DNA from: Gnetum montanum
Taxonomy: Eukaryota; Streptophyta; Gnetopsida; Gnetales; Gnetaceae
DNA length: 64,000 bases
Assembly: GCA_015680685.1 (NCBI GenBank)
Contig: MNCI01010504.1
Location: 133,235 to 197,234, forward strand
Direction: 5' to 3'
Part shown: positions 38,770 through 50,748 of the stretch, piece after piece
Position numbering within the stretch: position 1 is the stretch's first letter
Layout of the letters: every line of letters starts with the position of its first letter
Notes under the pieces: generated by a model
Seen by the model: the letters and a program-made list of their open reading frames with translations, nothing else
What the model was told of the DNA's origin: nothing
The model's database searches: none
Translations under genes and position numbers: made by a program

Positions 38770-39601
38770 TAATAAGCCATGATATCGGGGCCGTGATATC
38801 AGGTCCACGATATCAAAGCCTACTAAGTGATATCAGACATCCAATGTCAAAACCTATCTGGTTACCTATAAATAAGAGGTGGGCACACTTGGTTTGTAGT
38901 AAGTTAGTTAGCCCCTTACCTGAACTCTTACAGTTTTCCCTTTCCAGAGTTAGAATTATTTCTGAGTGTCCACAATAGGAGTCATAAAAAGTGAATGGAT
39001 CTTTATTCGAGCATTGTGTATCTAAGCACACCTTGTGGCCAGAAATAAAGATGAAATTTGTGATGAACCTTACAACATTTAGAATAGCTTATTTATTACA
39101 TTTAATGTTATTTATAGTTATTTAATGCCTTCATTAGTTGATTAATGTTCTCTCTCTTGCCTTGTTAATTTTCACAAGTAAGCACACTCAATATGACTAC
39201 TTCGATCATGTGTGGAACACTTGGTAACCTAGTAACAATTAGCATTTGGTAATCCCAGTTGTGTTACACTAGTTCAGGATGTGTATGGAGAGTGGGAACA
39301 GATGCTAGTGTTAGGACTAGTTAAAGCATAGTTGATTAGTTAAATTAAATTAGTTACTTGATTATTTCACTTCTTCATTTTTAGTACCATGACATAAAAC
39401 ATAAAAATTATAAAAATCATATACCTCAAGTTTACTTAACCATACAATCATGCCATATAAGTAAGCTTGGGAAGACAATGATCGCCTAACCCATCCTTGT
39501 TCGATAAAGGCACATAAGCACTTAGTCCCTAGAGTTTGACTGGATTGCACGTAAACACTCGTATCCATATGTTGAGCATAGGGGTACCTCACCGCTCATC
39601 A
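38770..39601 (+). repeat. G3 5' LTR
   Basis: It begins TAATAAG (TGATAAG expected; one G-to-A change) and ends CTCATCA. Three GATATC motifs lie in U3 (38780-38820), and more degenerate copies follow. TATAAATA is at 38867-38874. It aligns along its length with 45865-46680. Confidence 0.9.
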
Positions 39602-39621
39602 TTGGTACCATTGTCAAGGAC
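39602..39621 (+). promoter_or_regulatory. G3 primer-binding site, tRNA-Asp type
   Basis: Directly after the LTR: TTGGTACCATTGTCAAGGAC. This matches the tRNA-Asp-type site of Athila/Tat elements (TGGCGCCGTTG...) once CpG positions are allowed to have decayed to TA or CA. Confidence 0.75.
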
Positions 39622-40044
39622 TTTTTTGTTTGTGCACTACTTAGAACTTAGGAAATCTTCCCATCGTTGGAACGAACCCTTAGGGTTAGTGACCCCACAA
39701 TCATCATAAAGAGAAAAGTATTGCACATTGAATAATTAATTATGTCTCCTTCTTATGAAAGTGCTTCACCACCTAGGTCTATCAATAAATAATTAGAGGT
39801 GGAGTACACATGATGATTCACTAGTGCTCCAGTAGTTTCACTTGGTATATGCTCATCCTGATGAGTATGTACCAGACTTCACCTTTATCCTCCACTAGGA
39901 CAAACAACTGTGTTAGCGAGATTTAGAAGGTAACATAGTGTTACCTCATAATTGCTTAATCCCAAGCATGCTTCTTCATGCTCTCACACAAATTGGTATG
40001 CATCACTTATAATTGGAATATGTTGTAATTGAACAAGATTTGAG

Positions 40045-42328
40045 GGATGATCAACCCATAGAGGCACAACGCCAAAGGGACCTACAACAAGAGAGACATT
40101 ACAAATCTATGAAGGGAAAGTGGTCTCAGGATGTCCCATAGGTCCTAAGTGAAAATGAGGGTGGTGAACCTACCTCAGAAGGTTTTCCACAAAGTGATGT
40201 TCCTCCCATTGACTTTAGTTAGGGGGTTGTGTATCAGAATATTCACTCAACTATCCATGACTTGGATTCTAATGCCGATGGACACAAAGGGTCTGAAAAA
40301 GAAACACAAACACATGACAAAGATGGACATTTTAATTGTAACCACGATCGAGGATGCAACCACCAAAGAGAAGGTAGCAGGCACCGTCATGGTTCCAGTC
40401 CTCCTTCCTCTTCACCTTCATCATCTCCTTCATCCTCTCCTTTAGGGTTTGAATGTAATCAGAAAGGAAAAGACACTGAGGATAATGATAAGCGAAATAG
40501 AGATCACAAATGAAACTGTCAAGAAAGGGGACAAGGGAATTCTAGAGAAATGCATCATGAAAGGAGGGAGAGTAGGGAACAACATAGGCACCATAGATGC
40601 CATAGACAATATGATCAAGATGAACCCCTACTCACTACCCAAAGTATGCTAGATATAATTGAGGCTGTTAGGATTCCAACAAGGCACCAAAATGATAGTA
40701 GGATCAAAAGATTAGACATGAACAATATCCCACGATTTGAAGGGGGATACAACGCTAATCCTCAAAATCATCTACACGCATTCTATGATGCATGTGCCAT
40801 GCAAAATATATAAAATGAGTGGCAAAAACTAAAGTTGTTTCCATGGACACTGATCAAGGAAGCGAAAAGCTAGTAACGGTCCTTAGAACCAGAATCCATT
40901 CATCAATGGAGTACCATGTTAGAGTTACTCAATGATAAGTATCAAATGTACTCCCGAGTGTCCAACCTGCATAAGAAAATCCAAGGATGGAAACAAGGAG
41001 GACACAAACCATTGGATGCTGCCATGGGCCGATATTATGCATTATTACATCATTTCCCTGGCCATGGTTACTCATAGAGGGAACAACTATGCCATCTTGT
41101 AGATGGGCTTAGGTATGAAATACGAAGAACCCTTAGGACTTATGCCCAAGGAAGACTATCTAAGCTTAGAGCCCATCAAATACAAAGATTGTTGGAGCAA
41201 GTTGCCAATGAGGAAGATGAGTTAAGGAGAATAGAAAGTGCATAGGAATATAATAGAGATCCTTCCCTCCAAAAGAAGGAAATTAGATTTTGTGAGGATA
41301 AAGAAGAGTCACCACTTGAAGAGATGGTGAATAGAAATACTTTGCCCATTTAAAAGTTTGCATCATATGTATCAGCAAAGGTAGACCAAATGTGGGACTC
41401 CTTAGATAATAAATTTGAAACCATTCTCAAAATAGTAGAGAAGTCTAGAGAGTAAGGTAGTAGCCAAGAGAGGAGAAAAAAGAAAGAAGCTGAATATGCA
41501 CATAACAAAAGTAAGGGCAAAGTTGCCATCATTGAAGAGGCTGTGGATTCGGACATAGACAATGATGGTGGATGTGATATATGCCAATATGACCATCCTA
41601 AGGGATGTTTCCTAGTAATCTCACATCTGTAGAAGTCTAGGGTGTATGCACTAAACCCATGATTAACTAGATGGAAAACACCTCGAAGGTTACCTTATCC
41701 TTAAGGTAATCCAAGGTAGTTTCACCAATCCTTGACGTATTATCCAAGTGGAACTCCACCACAACCAAATGAATGGTATCAATAGTGGCAACACCTACAA
41801 TCATGGGGAATGCCACCACCATGACAACAATACCCTTACTGATAACCTAACCCATACAGATACTACGTGTAGTAGTTGATCTCTCCATGTGACTCTACTA
41901 GTCACATCACTCTTTAGCCTCACTACCAAACCCATGAATACTATAGAACTCCTTCTCCTAGGGGTGATGTTCCAAAAATGTACTATCCTTCTCATCCAAC
42001 TGCATCTCTTCCATCCTTAGCTCCATTACCACCTACTCCAACTATGCAAGGTGAGCTCCCTGCCCAGCTGCAACAACATAATGCTATAGGGGATGTCAAC
42101 CCTCAACCTACTGTTAGTTCAGACAACTGTATAAAGAAGAGACCTTTCTTTACAACCAACAATCCAACTATGTCCTTACAAGCACAAGCAGCTGATTCTC
42201 CAAAGGCCTCACCATCATTCAAATCTTTGGAGCTTCCTTCAAACCAAAAGCTACACCTCACGCACATGGTCATGTTCGCTCATGCCATCACCAATTGGAT
42301 TAAAGTTGGCCATCTTACAATAGTTTGA
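40045..42328 (+). pseudogene. gag: G3 gag
   Basis: The open pieces at 40229-40513, 40550-40813 and 41978-42328 are all in one frame, so 2 kb of gag has stops but no net frameshift. The N-terminal part is charged, with an Arg/His/Ser-rich tract (RHRHGSSPPSSSPSSSP) near 40380-40440. The capsid-like part follows (PRFEGGYNANPQNHLHAFYD, then IHQWSTMLELLNDKY), typical of gypsy gag. A zinc knuckle reads CDICQYDHPKGC near 41572-41607. The C-terminal part is rich in Pro, Tyr and Gln. The exact start is unclear because the leader has stops. Gag forms the particle that packages element RNA. Confidence 0.8.
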
Positions 42329-42335
42329 TCTTACG

Positions 42336-43800
42336 ATGATTGATCGTAAAGGCACCAAGAATGTTGTTGTTGATCATTTATCTCAATTACAATGGGACAA
42401 CAGAGAGGATGAATATCTGCTTTCTAATCGCTTCCCTGATGAACTCCTCTTTGTAGATGTAGTAAATAATCAATTAACCACAGAGAAAAATTTGTATAGT
42501 AGCATTCTTACCTATCTCCTTACACAAGAAACACCACAAGGATTAGACGTTAAAAAGAAACAACAGTTTGTTCACCGAGCCAAATATTTCATGGAAATTA
42601 ATAGAAAACTTTATAAAGTATGTTCCGATGGCTTGGTCTAATGGTGTGTTCCTGATGTAGATCAATTACAAGTTCTCCAAGATGCTCATGAGGGCCCTTG
42701 TGGGGGTCATTATGCTAGAAGACGAACAACCATTAAAATATTTCTTATAGAATATTATTGGCCTACATTATTCAGGGATGCTCATCACTTTGTCTAAGCT
42801 TATGAGTGCTGCCAACATGATGGGGGAATGACTACTAGAATGGAGGGTCCACAATAATGGATTCAACCTTTAGAACCCTTCAACATATGGGGAATTGATT
42901 TTATGGGCGCTATTACAGCAATGTCTAATGGAAAAGCCTACATTGTTGTTGCTGTTGACTATTTTACAAAGTGGGCAGAAGTAGCCGCTATTATAGACTA
43001 TACATCATCTACCGCTACATGATTTGTTCAACAACAAATCGTAAATAGTTTTGGCATGCCTCATGCACTTATTTCTTACAATGGTACCCATTTTACAGGA
43101 GCAACCTTTCGAAAGTTAATGCAATACTTAAGAGTTGAGCATAAGTTGACTACATCATATCACCCTCAAGTGAATGGTTAAGTGGAAGCTACCAATAGGG
43201 AGATCAAAAAAATATTAACATGCACCATCAGCAAATATAGGCAAGATTGGAGCACCAAACTAAACAATGGTCTTTGGGCATACCGCTCCACATGGAAAGT
43301 CCCTATAGGCTACTCTTCCTATGAGCTAGTGTACAATAAACTTCCAACACTTCCTATCCAAGCTGAGCTCCATACATTATCAATAACATGTGACCTCAAC
43401 CTTGACCTCAATCTAGCATAGAAAGAATGGTTAAGGAACCTTAACTTGCTAGATGAAAATAGATTAGCCACCCTATCATCCAATGAACTGCACAAGGCCT
43501 TTAACAAACAATGTCATGACCTAAGAATTAGGAAAGTCAAATACCAACCAAGAAATAATTTTTTGTATTAGAATCCCACACATATGCCATAATGAACTAA
43601 ATTTCAAATGCTATGGAAAGGACCTTATATTATTCATGAAACGTTTCCTTCAAGGGCCATGATGATCTATAAACCTAAAAGCCCGAATAAGAAATTACTG
43701 GTGAACATCCAGCAAAACAAGCCCTTCCATGAGCCTAAAACAACCAATACTTATACTACCTCATTTAGTGGACAACCCTACTCATTATTTTAGATATCCT
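42336..43800 (+). pseudogene. G3 RNase H end and integrase
   Basis: The frame opens with the last RNase H residues (RKGTKNVVVDHLSQL), so RT is deleted upstream. The integrase zinc finger has HEGPCGGHYARR and a later Cys pair. The core has WGIDFMG (first Asp at 42897), SYNGTHF, where the second catalytic Asp is Tyr (43077), and VEATNREIKK (Glu kept at 43185), preceded by a TAA at 43179. The C-terminal part has LWAYRSTWK, LSSNELHKAF and LWKGPYIIHETFPS, ending near 43793. Pieces 42336, 43182 and 43608 share one frame. It is inactive. Confidence 0.9.
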
Positions 43801-45864
43801 CCTTCCAATTCAATCATGGGGGAGATGGCCACCAATGCTAATCATTCTAAGCCCTTGGTTCTTTTATATTTTTTGTTTTACACATTTTTGTTTTATGCAT
43901 TTTTCATATTTACTTGTTTTTGTTTTACACCATCGTTCCCATTTTTACTCTTTTTTTTTCTCCATTTCATTTTGTTTAAATTACTCTCACTCATCATACA
44001 ATAGTGCTCCTAATGGTGGATTGTACTATAATGGTGTTGATCACTAATGTTTGGTTTTTACATTTGACTTTTAATGTTGATACTAAGATATGGTTCTTTT
44101 CATAAAACAAGCAATGAGTCTACGTTGTCCATTCATCCATTCAACTCTATGGTCTCCCTTGGTTTTGGAATGGTACTATCCCTTTTTCTAAATAAACTTG
44201 TTAATAAATTGGTGGCTTGATATTCCTCAAAATAAGGAAAGATTCAAATGGATTGAAAAGGGTGTGAATTCAAGGGGATTCAATGCATTAGGGCTGGCCA
44301 TTCTCTTGGGTACTTAGATGTTTTTATAAAGCTTTCTGCCATTCTGCTATTGACTAAATATCAGGAAGTTGAATGAATCAAATAAGTCTTTGCATGGTGT
44401 GGTTCTCACATAAAAAAAAGAAAAAAAACCTGGTAAGAATTCAAAGCACACCCCTTAGACATAATAATGAAACATGGGCTATAAGCACTGGTTATGGCAT
44501 TGGAAAGACATGTTACCCATGCCTGAAGGTTCCCTCTAACTAATGACCTTTCTTGCTTCCTACTCTTCTATTCTTCCTCTTGTTGGAATGGTAGTAGCTC
44601 TATGGATGCATTCTTGTTGCTTCAAGAAGGTGGATTGGTCAAGTGTGTTGATGTGAGGTCATTGGATGTGGTTAGTTTTGATCTGGATTTGGAATGAATT
44701 CTATTAAGTCACCTTAATTACATACTACACAAAGGACTTTACAAAACCTTGATTTTGGGATTCCATTACATTCTCTCTCCTCTTTCCATATTTCTTCCCA
44801 TATTCCACCTCATTTTCAATTTTATGATTAGTCTATATCTTGGTTAACACATTGTTATTCCTTGGTAAACTCTTGTGGGTAAGTTCTTAACCATTATTTC
44901 CATATCTCATTCCTAGAGCCTACGGACTCTTTGGTTTGTGGGTTTGTCAAGGCATAAAGGGCATGAGCTTGCTTTGGGGAGGACCCACTAGCATTCCTTT
45001 ATGGTGCAATTGTTAAGATCTTTTCCTTAAATATTTCTTGCAATCAACTATTTCCCATTTCGTCCCCATCCATGACATTCATTTTAGTGGTTTCACCATT
45101 GTTATTCCTCTTACCTTCCTTGTTCTTTCATCTTCCACCCTATTGCTACTAGAGGTTCGCTCTTAGTTGTGGGGGCCTTGTCACAAATTTTTTGATTCCA
45201 TTACTTATCTCACCCTTGCACCTTGGATAGTTACCAGTTGCAAACCTCTAACCTAGTATTGGCCATACCCATAACTTGGCCAATGTGCTTCATATCGAGG
45301 TAAGGTATCAACAACATTATGTCTTATATATCCTTGCTAATTTGTGGCAATCTCATGAACAATGGACTAGGATATGGGAGAGCACTTAGGATGGATTGGA
45401 GCTAGAACATTTATGCAAGGAACACACTTCATCATATGGCAATGGTGTGCACATTTTGACATTGGCAGCAACACGTCTCATTTTCTTTTCTCTCTCTCCA
45501 AGCTATCAAATCAAGGTTTGGATGTCATCTATGTACAGTGTTCACCATAATGGGTAAGAACACCAATGTTGTAATATGTTTTTCGATCCATTCACTGGGC
45601 ACTTTGAATCTATCATCCCATGTCACCATCAGTGAATTCACATGGGATGATAGATTCAAAGTGCCTACCATGGACTCGATATCATGGATTCGATATCACA
45701 TAAAGTCATGGAATAACAATTCTAGCTTCTGGTAGGCAGCTTGGGAGGGGGCCCAACACAAAGAGTAATACACATGGGTGGATGTGCATATGGACTTACA
45801 TACAAGGTATTTACCTGCAAGTGTGAGGGGTTTAGTTTTCCATTTGTCAAGTTTCTTTTGAATT
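43800..45864 (+). other. G3 spacer, no coding capacity
   Basis: Non-coding sequence between integrase and 3' LTR. The part 44000-44960 is the reverse complement, with divergence, of 59050-60000 in G4. 43860-44000 is very T-rich. A perfect foldback lies at 45598-45665, followed directly by two GATATC motifs (about 45677-45696). The env-position ORF found downstream of this spacer in G2 and G4 is absent. Confidence 0.7.
45598..45665. repeat. Perfect 26 bp inverted repeat, 16 bp loop
   Basis: Arms 45598-45623 and 45640-45665 are exact reverse complements. The repeat lies just upstream of an internal GATATC pair and about 200 bp before the 3' LTR. Confidence 0.95.
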
Positions 45865-46680
45865 CAATAAACTCGATATCATGGACTCGATATCAGAGCC
45901 TACCAAGTGATATCGGACATCTGATGTCAGAACTTGTCTCGTTGCTTGTAAATAAGAGGAAAGCACACTTGGCTTGTAGTAACTTAGTTAGTCCCTTACC
46001 TGAACTCTTGTAGTTTTTCCTTTCCAGAGTTAGAATTATTTCTGAGTATCTACAGTAGGAGTCATAAAGTGAATGGATCTTTATTCAAGCATTGTGTACC
46101 TGAGCATACCTTATGGCCGAAAATAAAGATGAACTTTATGATAAACCTTACAACATTAAAAATATCTTATTTATTGCATTTAATGTTATTTACAATTATT
46201 TAATGCCTTCATTAGTTGATTAATGTTCTCTCTCTTGCCTTGTTAATTTTCACAAGTAAGCACACTCAGTACGACCACTTCGAGGATGCATGGAATAGTT
46301 GGTAACCCAGTAATTATTAGCATTTGGTAATCCTAGTAGTGTTATATTGGTTCAAGATGTGTACGAAGAGTGGGAATGGATGTTGGTGTTAGGACTAGTT
46401 AAAGCATAGTTGATCAGTTAAATTAAATTAATTACTTGATTATTTCACTTCTCCCTTTTTAGCACCATGACATAAAACATAAAAAGTATAAAAATCATAT
46501 ACCTCAAGTTTACTTAACCATACAATCATGCCATACAAGTAAGCTTGGGATGACAACGATTGTCTAACCCATCCTTGTTCAATAAAGGTGCATAAGCACT
46601 TAGTCCTTGGAGTTTGACCAGATCACACGTAAATGCTCATATTTGTATGGTTGAGCATAGGGGTACCAAGTTGCTTATCA
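45865..46680 (+). repeat. G3 3' LTR
   Basis: It starts CAATAAACTCGATATC (TGATAA expected) and ends CTTATCA. Three GATATC motifs fall in U3, and TGTAAATA (decayed TATA box) lies at 45947-45954. It differs from the 5' LTR at scattered positions, mostly transitions, by eye somewhat over 10 percent. Confidence 0.85.
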
Positions 46681-46685
46681 ATATG

Positions 46686-49050
46686 TAATCACCTCTTCTT
46701 ATCTACTAACCATCCTTATTATGTTCTTCTACTATGGTTGTGATGAAAGTTCCCCCTACATAATGGGAGGTGGCACTAGTGGAAAAGGATTTGGGTGTTG
46801 ATTTGGACTAGTTGTTGATGGATGCATATATAGATTTGGATTAGTCCTTGGTGGCATTGGTTTGTGATACTCAGTTGGGTAGTATTGTGGAGTCTAAACA
46901 ACAACATTACTTGGCGATATTGGATGTTGTACAAAGTATCCATACGAATATGGTTGCTTATATGGATATTTTTGGCAAGGTGGTGCCATGGCTCATGAAT
47001 GGGGTTGTTACCACTATTGGGAGTATTACTCCTGTGGCTCTAGATAAGCTCTACTAGGATAGTATGTTGATTGGAAGGTTTGCTCATAGTTACCTTGAGG
47101 ATAAGGTAACCATTTGGGAATTTGTTTCTTGACAAACTTGGGATTAAGCACATATGCTCTTGTCTCTTGTAAATGTGTCATCATTGGACAACATCCCTTG
47201 GAATGTTTGTACTAACACATAGTACATCCTTCCTCATCAATGGAACTAGTTTCTGAACACTCAGCCACTAAAGCTACTTTGTCCTTTCACCCAAAATATT
47301 TCTTATTTTTCTTATCCTTTCCTTTTCCAAAGGCATGGTCTACTCTCACTTCCATAATTTTCAAAGTTGTTCCAACTTTCTCATCAATTGAATCCCATAG
47401 CTGTCCTACTTGCGCTACTATATTAGTGATAGAATTGGTAGAGTCTTTTTCAGAATTGCCTCATCCAAGGTTTTCTCTTCTTAGGTATTGCAAACTCATG
47501 CATCTCTTTTTCTTATTAATGGATCTCAGTTATACTCCTTAGTTGATTCTCTCTTTCTTAATTCACCTTCTTCCTTTGCCACTTGGTCAATTAACCTTTG
47601 GATGCAATGGATATTATTTTAGATAATCTTCCTTGGGTGTAAACCCCAAGGGTCTCTCTAGTCTTGTTTCACAACCCATCTACAATGTGCCTTAGTTGTT
47701 CCCATGGTGAGAATCCATGGCTTGAGCATCTATGCAGGAGTGAATAATACCTTCCCATTGCTACATCAAAGGTTTCATGAGTTCCTTGCCTTCATCCTTG
47801 GATTTGCTTCCTCAAATTAGACATCCATGAGTAGGTTTGGTACTTGTCATTAAAGATCTCCAACATGGTACTCCATCTTTTGATTGATTCAAGTTTGAGT
47901 GATCTATACTAGCTCTCTACCTCTTTTATAAGTGTTTGTGGGTACAACTTTAACTTCTGGCAATCACTTTTAATGTTTTGTAGAGAGTAGGCATCTTGGA
48001 ATGCTTAAAGGTGGTGTTGTGGGTTAGCATTATAACCACCTTCAAATCTTTCCATGTTGTTCATATCAAGCCATTTGGTATGGCTATCTCTCACATGCCT
48101 AGTCAGAATGTAAACTACTTCCTAACTATCAATCATGCTTCAAGTTTTTATTAGGGATTCATAATCATAATCAGGTTCATGTGCTCTGTTGCAGTAGTGC
48201 CCCCTTCTATGCTCATACCTTTCTTGATCCTCTCATTGATCCATTCATCTTCTTTGTTCATATTCTTCATCTTTTGAATCAAAGTGTTGGGAATATCATG
48301 ATGCTCATGAGTCCTTCTTTTCCTATCATGGTCTTGGTGCCTTTATTTCCTCCTAGTAGAGTCTAGTAATGATTGTGAGGATGATGATGAGATAGTAGAA
48401 GAATGATGCTAACTTGTCCTCCTCTCATGACCCTAGTACTCATTTTTATAAGATTTGGCAAAAAATCTTAGCCTTGAGTCCTTCTTATACTTTGAGTTAA
48501 TAGCCTTCCTCTTAGGTGCCTCTACTAGAGTGGAATGCAGCTAAAGTTTTACAAGTTCCTCAAGTTGAATAATAGGTGTTTTTGAAGGCTCTTCATGATT
48601 TTGGTGAAGTTGTTTTGTAACAAATGCATTAGAATCAAGCTCTTCCAAAACAACAAAAGTGTTAACCTACTTCCATTTATTGTATACATGTTTGATTTCC
48701 ATGGTAGCATCTCTCCTCATCTATTCCTTGGTGGGTTCATAGGACCTTGTCATGTGCTTAGTCACATCATACCCTTCTTGGATCTGGTTAAAATTCACTC
48801 CCCTTAAGGCAATTTGGAGCATGTTGAGTACCACACACTCTGGAGGTAGGACTATGTTGCCTTGTATATCTCTCCATCTCATTTGTTGATTTTGATGAAA
48901 GATGAAAGTAAAATCTACGTGATCAGGATCAATGTGAGCATATGTGATTTTGGTTTGCATTGGCATCCTCCATTCTTCTTCATTGTTGATTCTATCATTG
49001 ACTCTTAATAGCTCTTTGGAATGTGTTGATTAATCTTTGTTTGAACTCAT
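46686..49050 (-). pseudogene. gag: G2 gag, 5' part (rest at 38530-38764)
   Basis: The minus-strand frame starts at the ATG at 49050 (MSSNKD), about 115 bp after the primer site. The best open piece, 48966-48721, has MPMQTKITYAHIDPDHVDF and RWRDIQGNIVLPPE. A Ser- and then Arg/His/Lys-rich tract follows (HDRKRRTHEHHDIP), comparable to the tract in G3 gag. Further on come a zinc-knuckle remnant with YKHSKGCC and a Pro/Tyr-rich tail near 47150-46690. G3 interrupts the tail at the ATATG duplication. Stops and frame changes are frequent. A near copy of the segment 47565-48165 sits at 31250-31920. Confidence 0.75.
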
Positions 49051-49165
49051 GTTATGATTTAAGACATTTGGTTAAGGGTGCTTTACTCATTTAGGTTATA
49101 AATTTTAACTTTGACTTTTGATGCAACAAACTTTATGAAATCAATTACTCAACATACATTGACTT

Positions 49166-49185
49166 GTCCCTAGCAACAATGCCAA
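49166..49185 (-). promoter_or_regulatory. G2 primer-binding site, tRNA-Asp type
   Basis: On the minus strand, directly after the LTR: TTGGCATTGTTGCTAGGGAC. This is the G3 site with different decay of the same CpG positions, and it proves that transcription of G2 runs right to left. Confidence 0.8.
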
Positions 49186-50042
49186 TGATGAGCAGTGGAG
49201 TGATCCAACATCTAATCATACAAATCAAAAGTATTCACATGAAATTAGATCATAATTCATGGAAAAATCAATGTGATTTTGCTAGTAATTGGTTTCAGTT
49301 CGAGATCGTTATCTTCCCACATGGAGCTAGTGAAGTTTATGTGTATGGTTTAGCTCACAACGAGGTATATGATATGTTGACGTTGATAGGCCATTTCTTC
49401 TAAGCAAACATGGTAAAGTAAAAATACCTTGTAATACTAAGTAAAATGGTAAAAAAAATCTATTCTATCCTAAGGCAATGAGCATCTAATATTGGCCTTT
49501 TAGCACACCTTGGGCTACATGTGACTACTATTAGGATTACCAAGTACTTCACCACTAGGCATACCAAGTGATAGCACTATTAGGTTATCAAGTAATTACA
49601 CTTAAGTGCTCGAGATCAATCATATTTTCACTTAATGATAGTAATAGTAAAGTGCATATAAAGTAAATCATTAACTAGGAAAATAGTAAACATTATGCTA
49701 AGTAAATAGTAAACTAGGAGAATGTTGCAATAGTGGAAAATAGCTCAATCTTTATTTCTAGTTACACTTGTGCCCAAGTAGAAAATTCTCAAATACAAAT
49801 GTTGTTCACTAGTTCACACTACACTATGGGCATTCACACTTCTAATCATTAAGTCTAAGAGCAAAAAAAAAAAAACTACAAGAATTTCTGTGGGACTGTA
49901 ATGTATTGTGTATCAAATTGTGTGCCTAAGTGTCATATTTATAGGCTAGCATGCATCCCATGATATCAAATATCTGATAACATAGCTTATGATTTGATAT
50001 TAAGGCTTCAATATCGCAATTGTCAAAAACTTAATCTTATTA
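49186..50042 (-). repeat. G2 5' LTR
   Basis: It aligns with 29646-30499. A TATA box (TATAAATA on the minus strand) lies at 49936-49943. U3 (49950-50042) has GATATC/GATATT motifs. It ends against CTATA at 50043-50047. Confidence 0.9.
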
Positions 50043-50690
50043 CTATATGACCTTCTTCATGAAGTTACTTTAAATAATCATTAGCTTGTTCTTAGTTTAA
50101 ATATTTAAGGTATCTTCCTTGAAAATTTTTCCTAAACAAATCACCACTAATTAAGGTAAACTTATAGTAGTTGAATACTAAAAGATTTCTTTTATATTTA
50201 GGTAAATCCAAAGGATAATGGTGAAAGATTAAATAAAAATTAATATTAGCATACCACGGGGCATGTAATTGATTAGGAGTGAATGAGATACTGTTTTCCT
50301 CATCAATGGAAAGTATGTGAAGTGTTAATGATTCTTTACCTTTAGGTGTATCACAATTTTCTAAAGTTGAGGCTTTGGTAATTAGCTTGGTAAGACTAGT
50401 TCCTCTAATTAACTTGGTTGCTTTCCATTGGATATAAAACTCTTGTAATTTCATAATCCATTTAGCATGTTTTTCACTAGGATCTTGCAATTTAGCTAAT
50501 GCAACAGTGGCTGAATCAAGAACAATAATCATAACTTTTGCATTTAACAAATAGTAGCAAAATTTCTTTAAGACTTTAATAATTGCATATAGTTTTTTTT
50601 CAACAAGCAAGTATTTTAATTCTACATCTTTCAAAGGTGCAAACATGAAAGCTATAGGCCTTTCACCTTGAATAACCATATCATGGGTTA
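50043..50690 (-). pseudogene. G1 RNase H and start of integrase
   Basis: The 195-codon frame 50679-50092 holds the RNase H part: GERPIAFMFAPLKDVELKY, then VEKKLYAIIKVLKKFCYYLL, AKVMIIVLDSATVAL and KHAKWIMKLQEFYIQWK. It ends in the linker to integrase (FRKNFQGRYLKYLN). The zinc-finger start follows (LHEEGHI) and is cut by G2 at the CTATA duplication; the rest is at 29645 and below. RNase H removes the RNA of the RNA-DNA hybrid during replication. The frame is unusually long for this window, so this part has decayed less than G2 or G3. Confidence 0.85.
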
Positions 50691-50748
50691 AGATAGCTAT
50701 GGCGGTGACATCACTAAGAAAAGTGTATAAAAGGAAATCATTCTCATA

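Larger units (their letters stand above)
38770..46680 (+). mobile_element. G3: Athila-like element inserted in G2 gag
   Basis: A plus-strand element of 7.9 kb with LTRs at 38770-39601 and 45865-46680, and ATATG directly outside both (38765-38769 and 46681-46685). The order is LTR, primer site, gag, end of RNase H, integrase, spacer, LTR. Protease, reverse transcriptase and most of RNase H are missing at a single junction near 42330, and the env-position ORF is missing too. The gag and integrase frames carry stops but few indels. The array fragment at 1846-2588 spans the uninserted site, which confirms this as an insertion. It is younger than G2. Confidence 0.9.
29646..50042 (-). mobile_element. 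G2: Athila-like gypsy element with env-position ORF
   Basis: A 20.4 kb interval bounded by two related 0.86 kb LTRs in minus orientation and a CTATA duplication. In element order: 5' LTR (50042-49186), tRNA-Asp-type primer site, gag (split by G3), protease, reverse transcriptase, RNase H, integrase, a 2.2 kb spacer with an LTR-like promoter module, an env-position ORF disrupted by a second gag fragment, and 3' LTR (30499-29646). Without G3 it would be about 12.5 kb, the size range of Athila-type elements. The LTRs differ at many positions, mostly transitions, so the insertion is old. FMDD in the polymerase and the primer site support the Athila/Tat branch. Confidence 0.9.
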
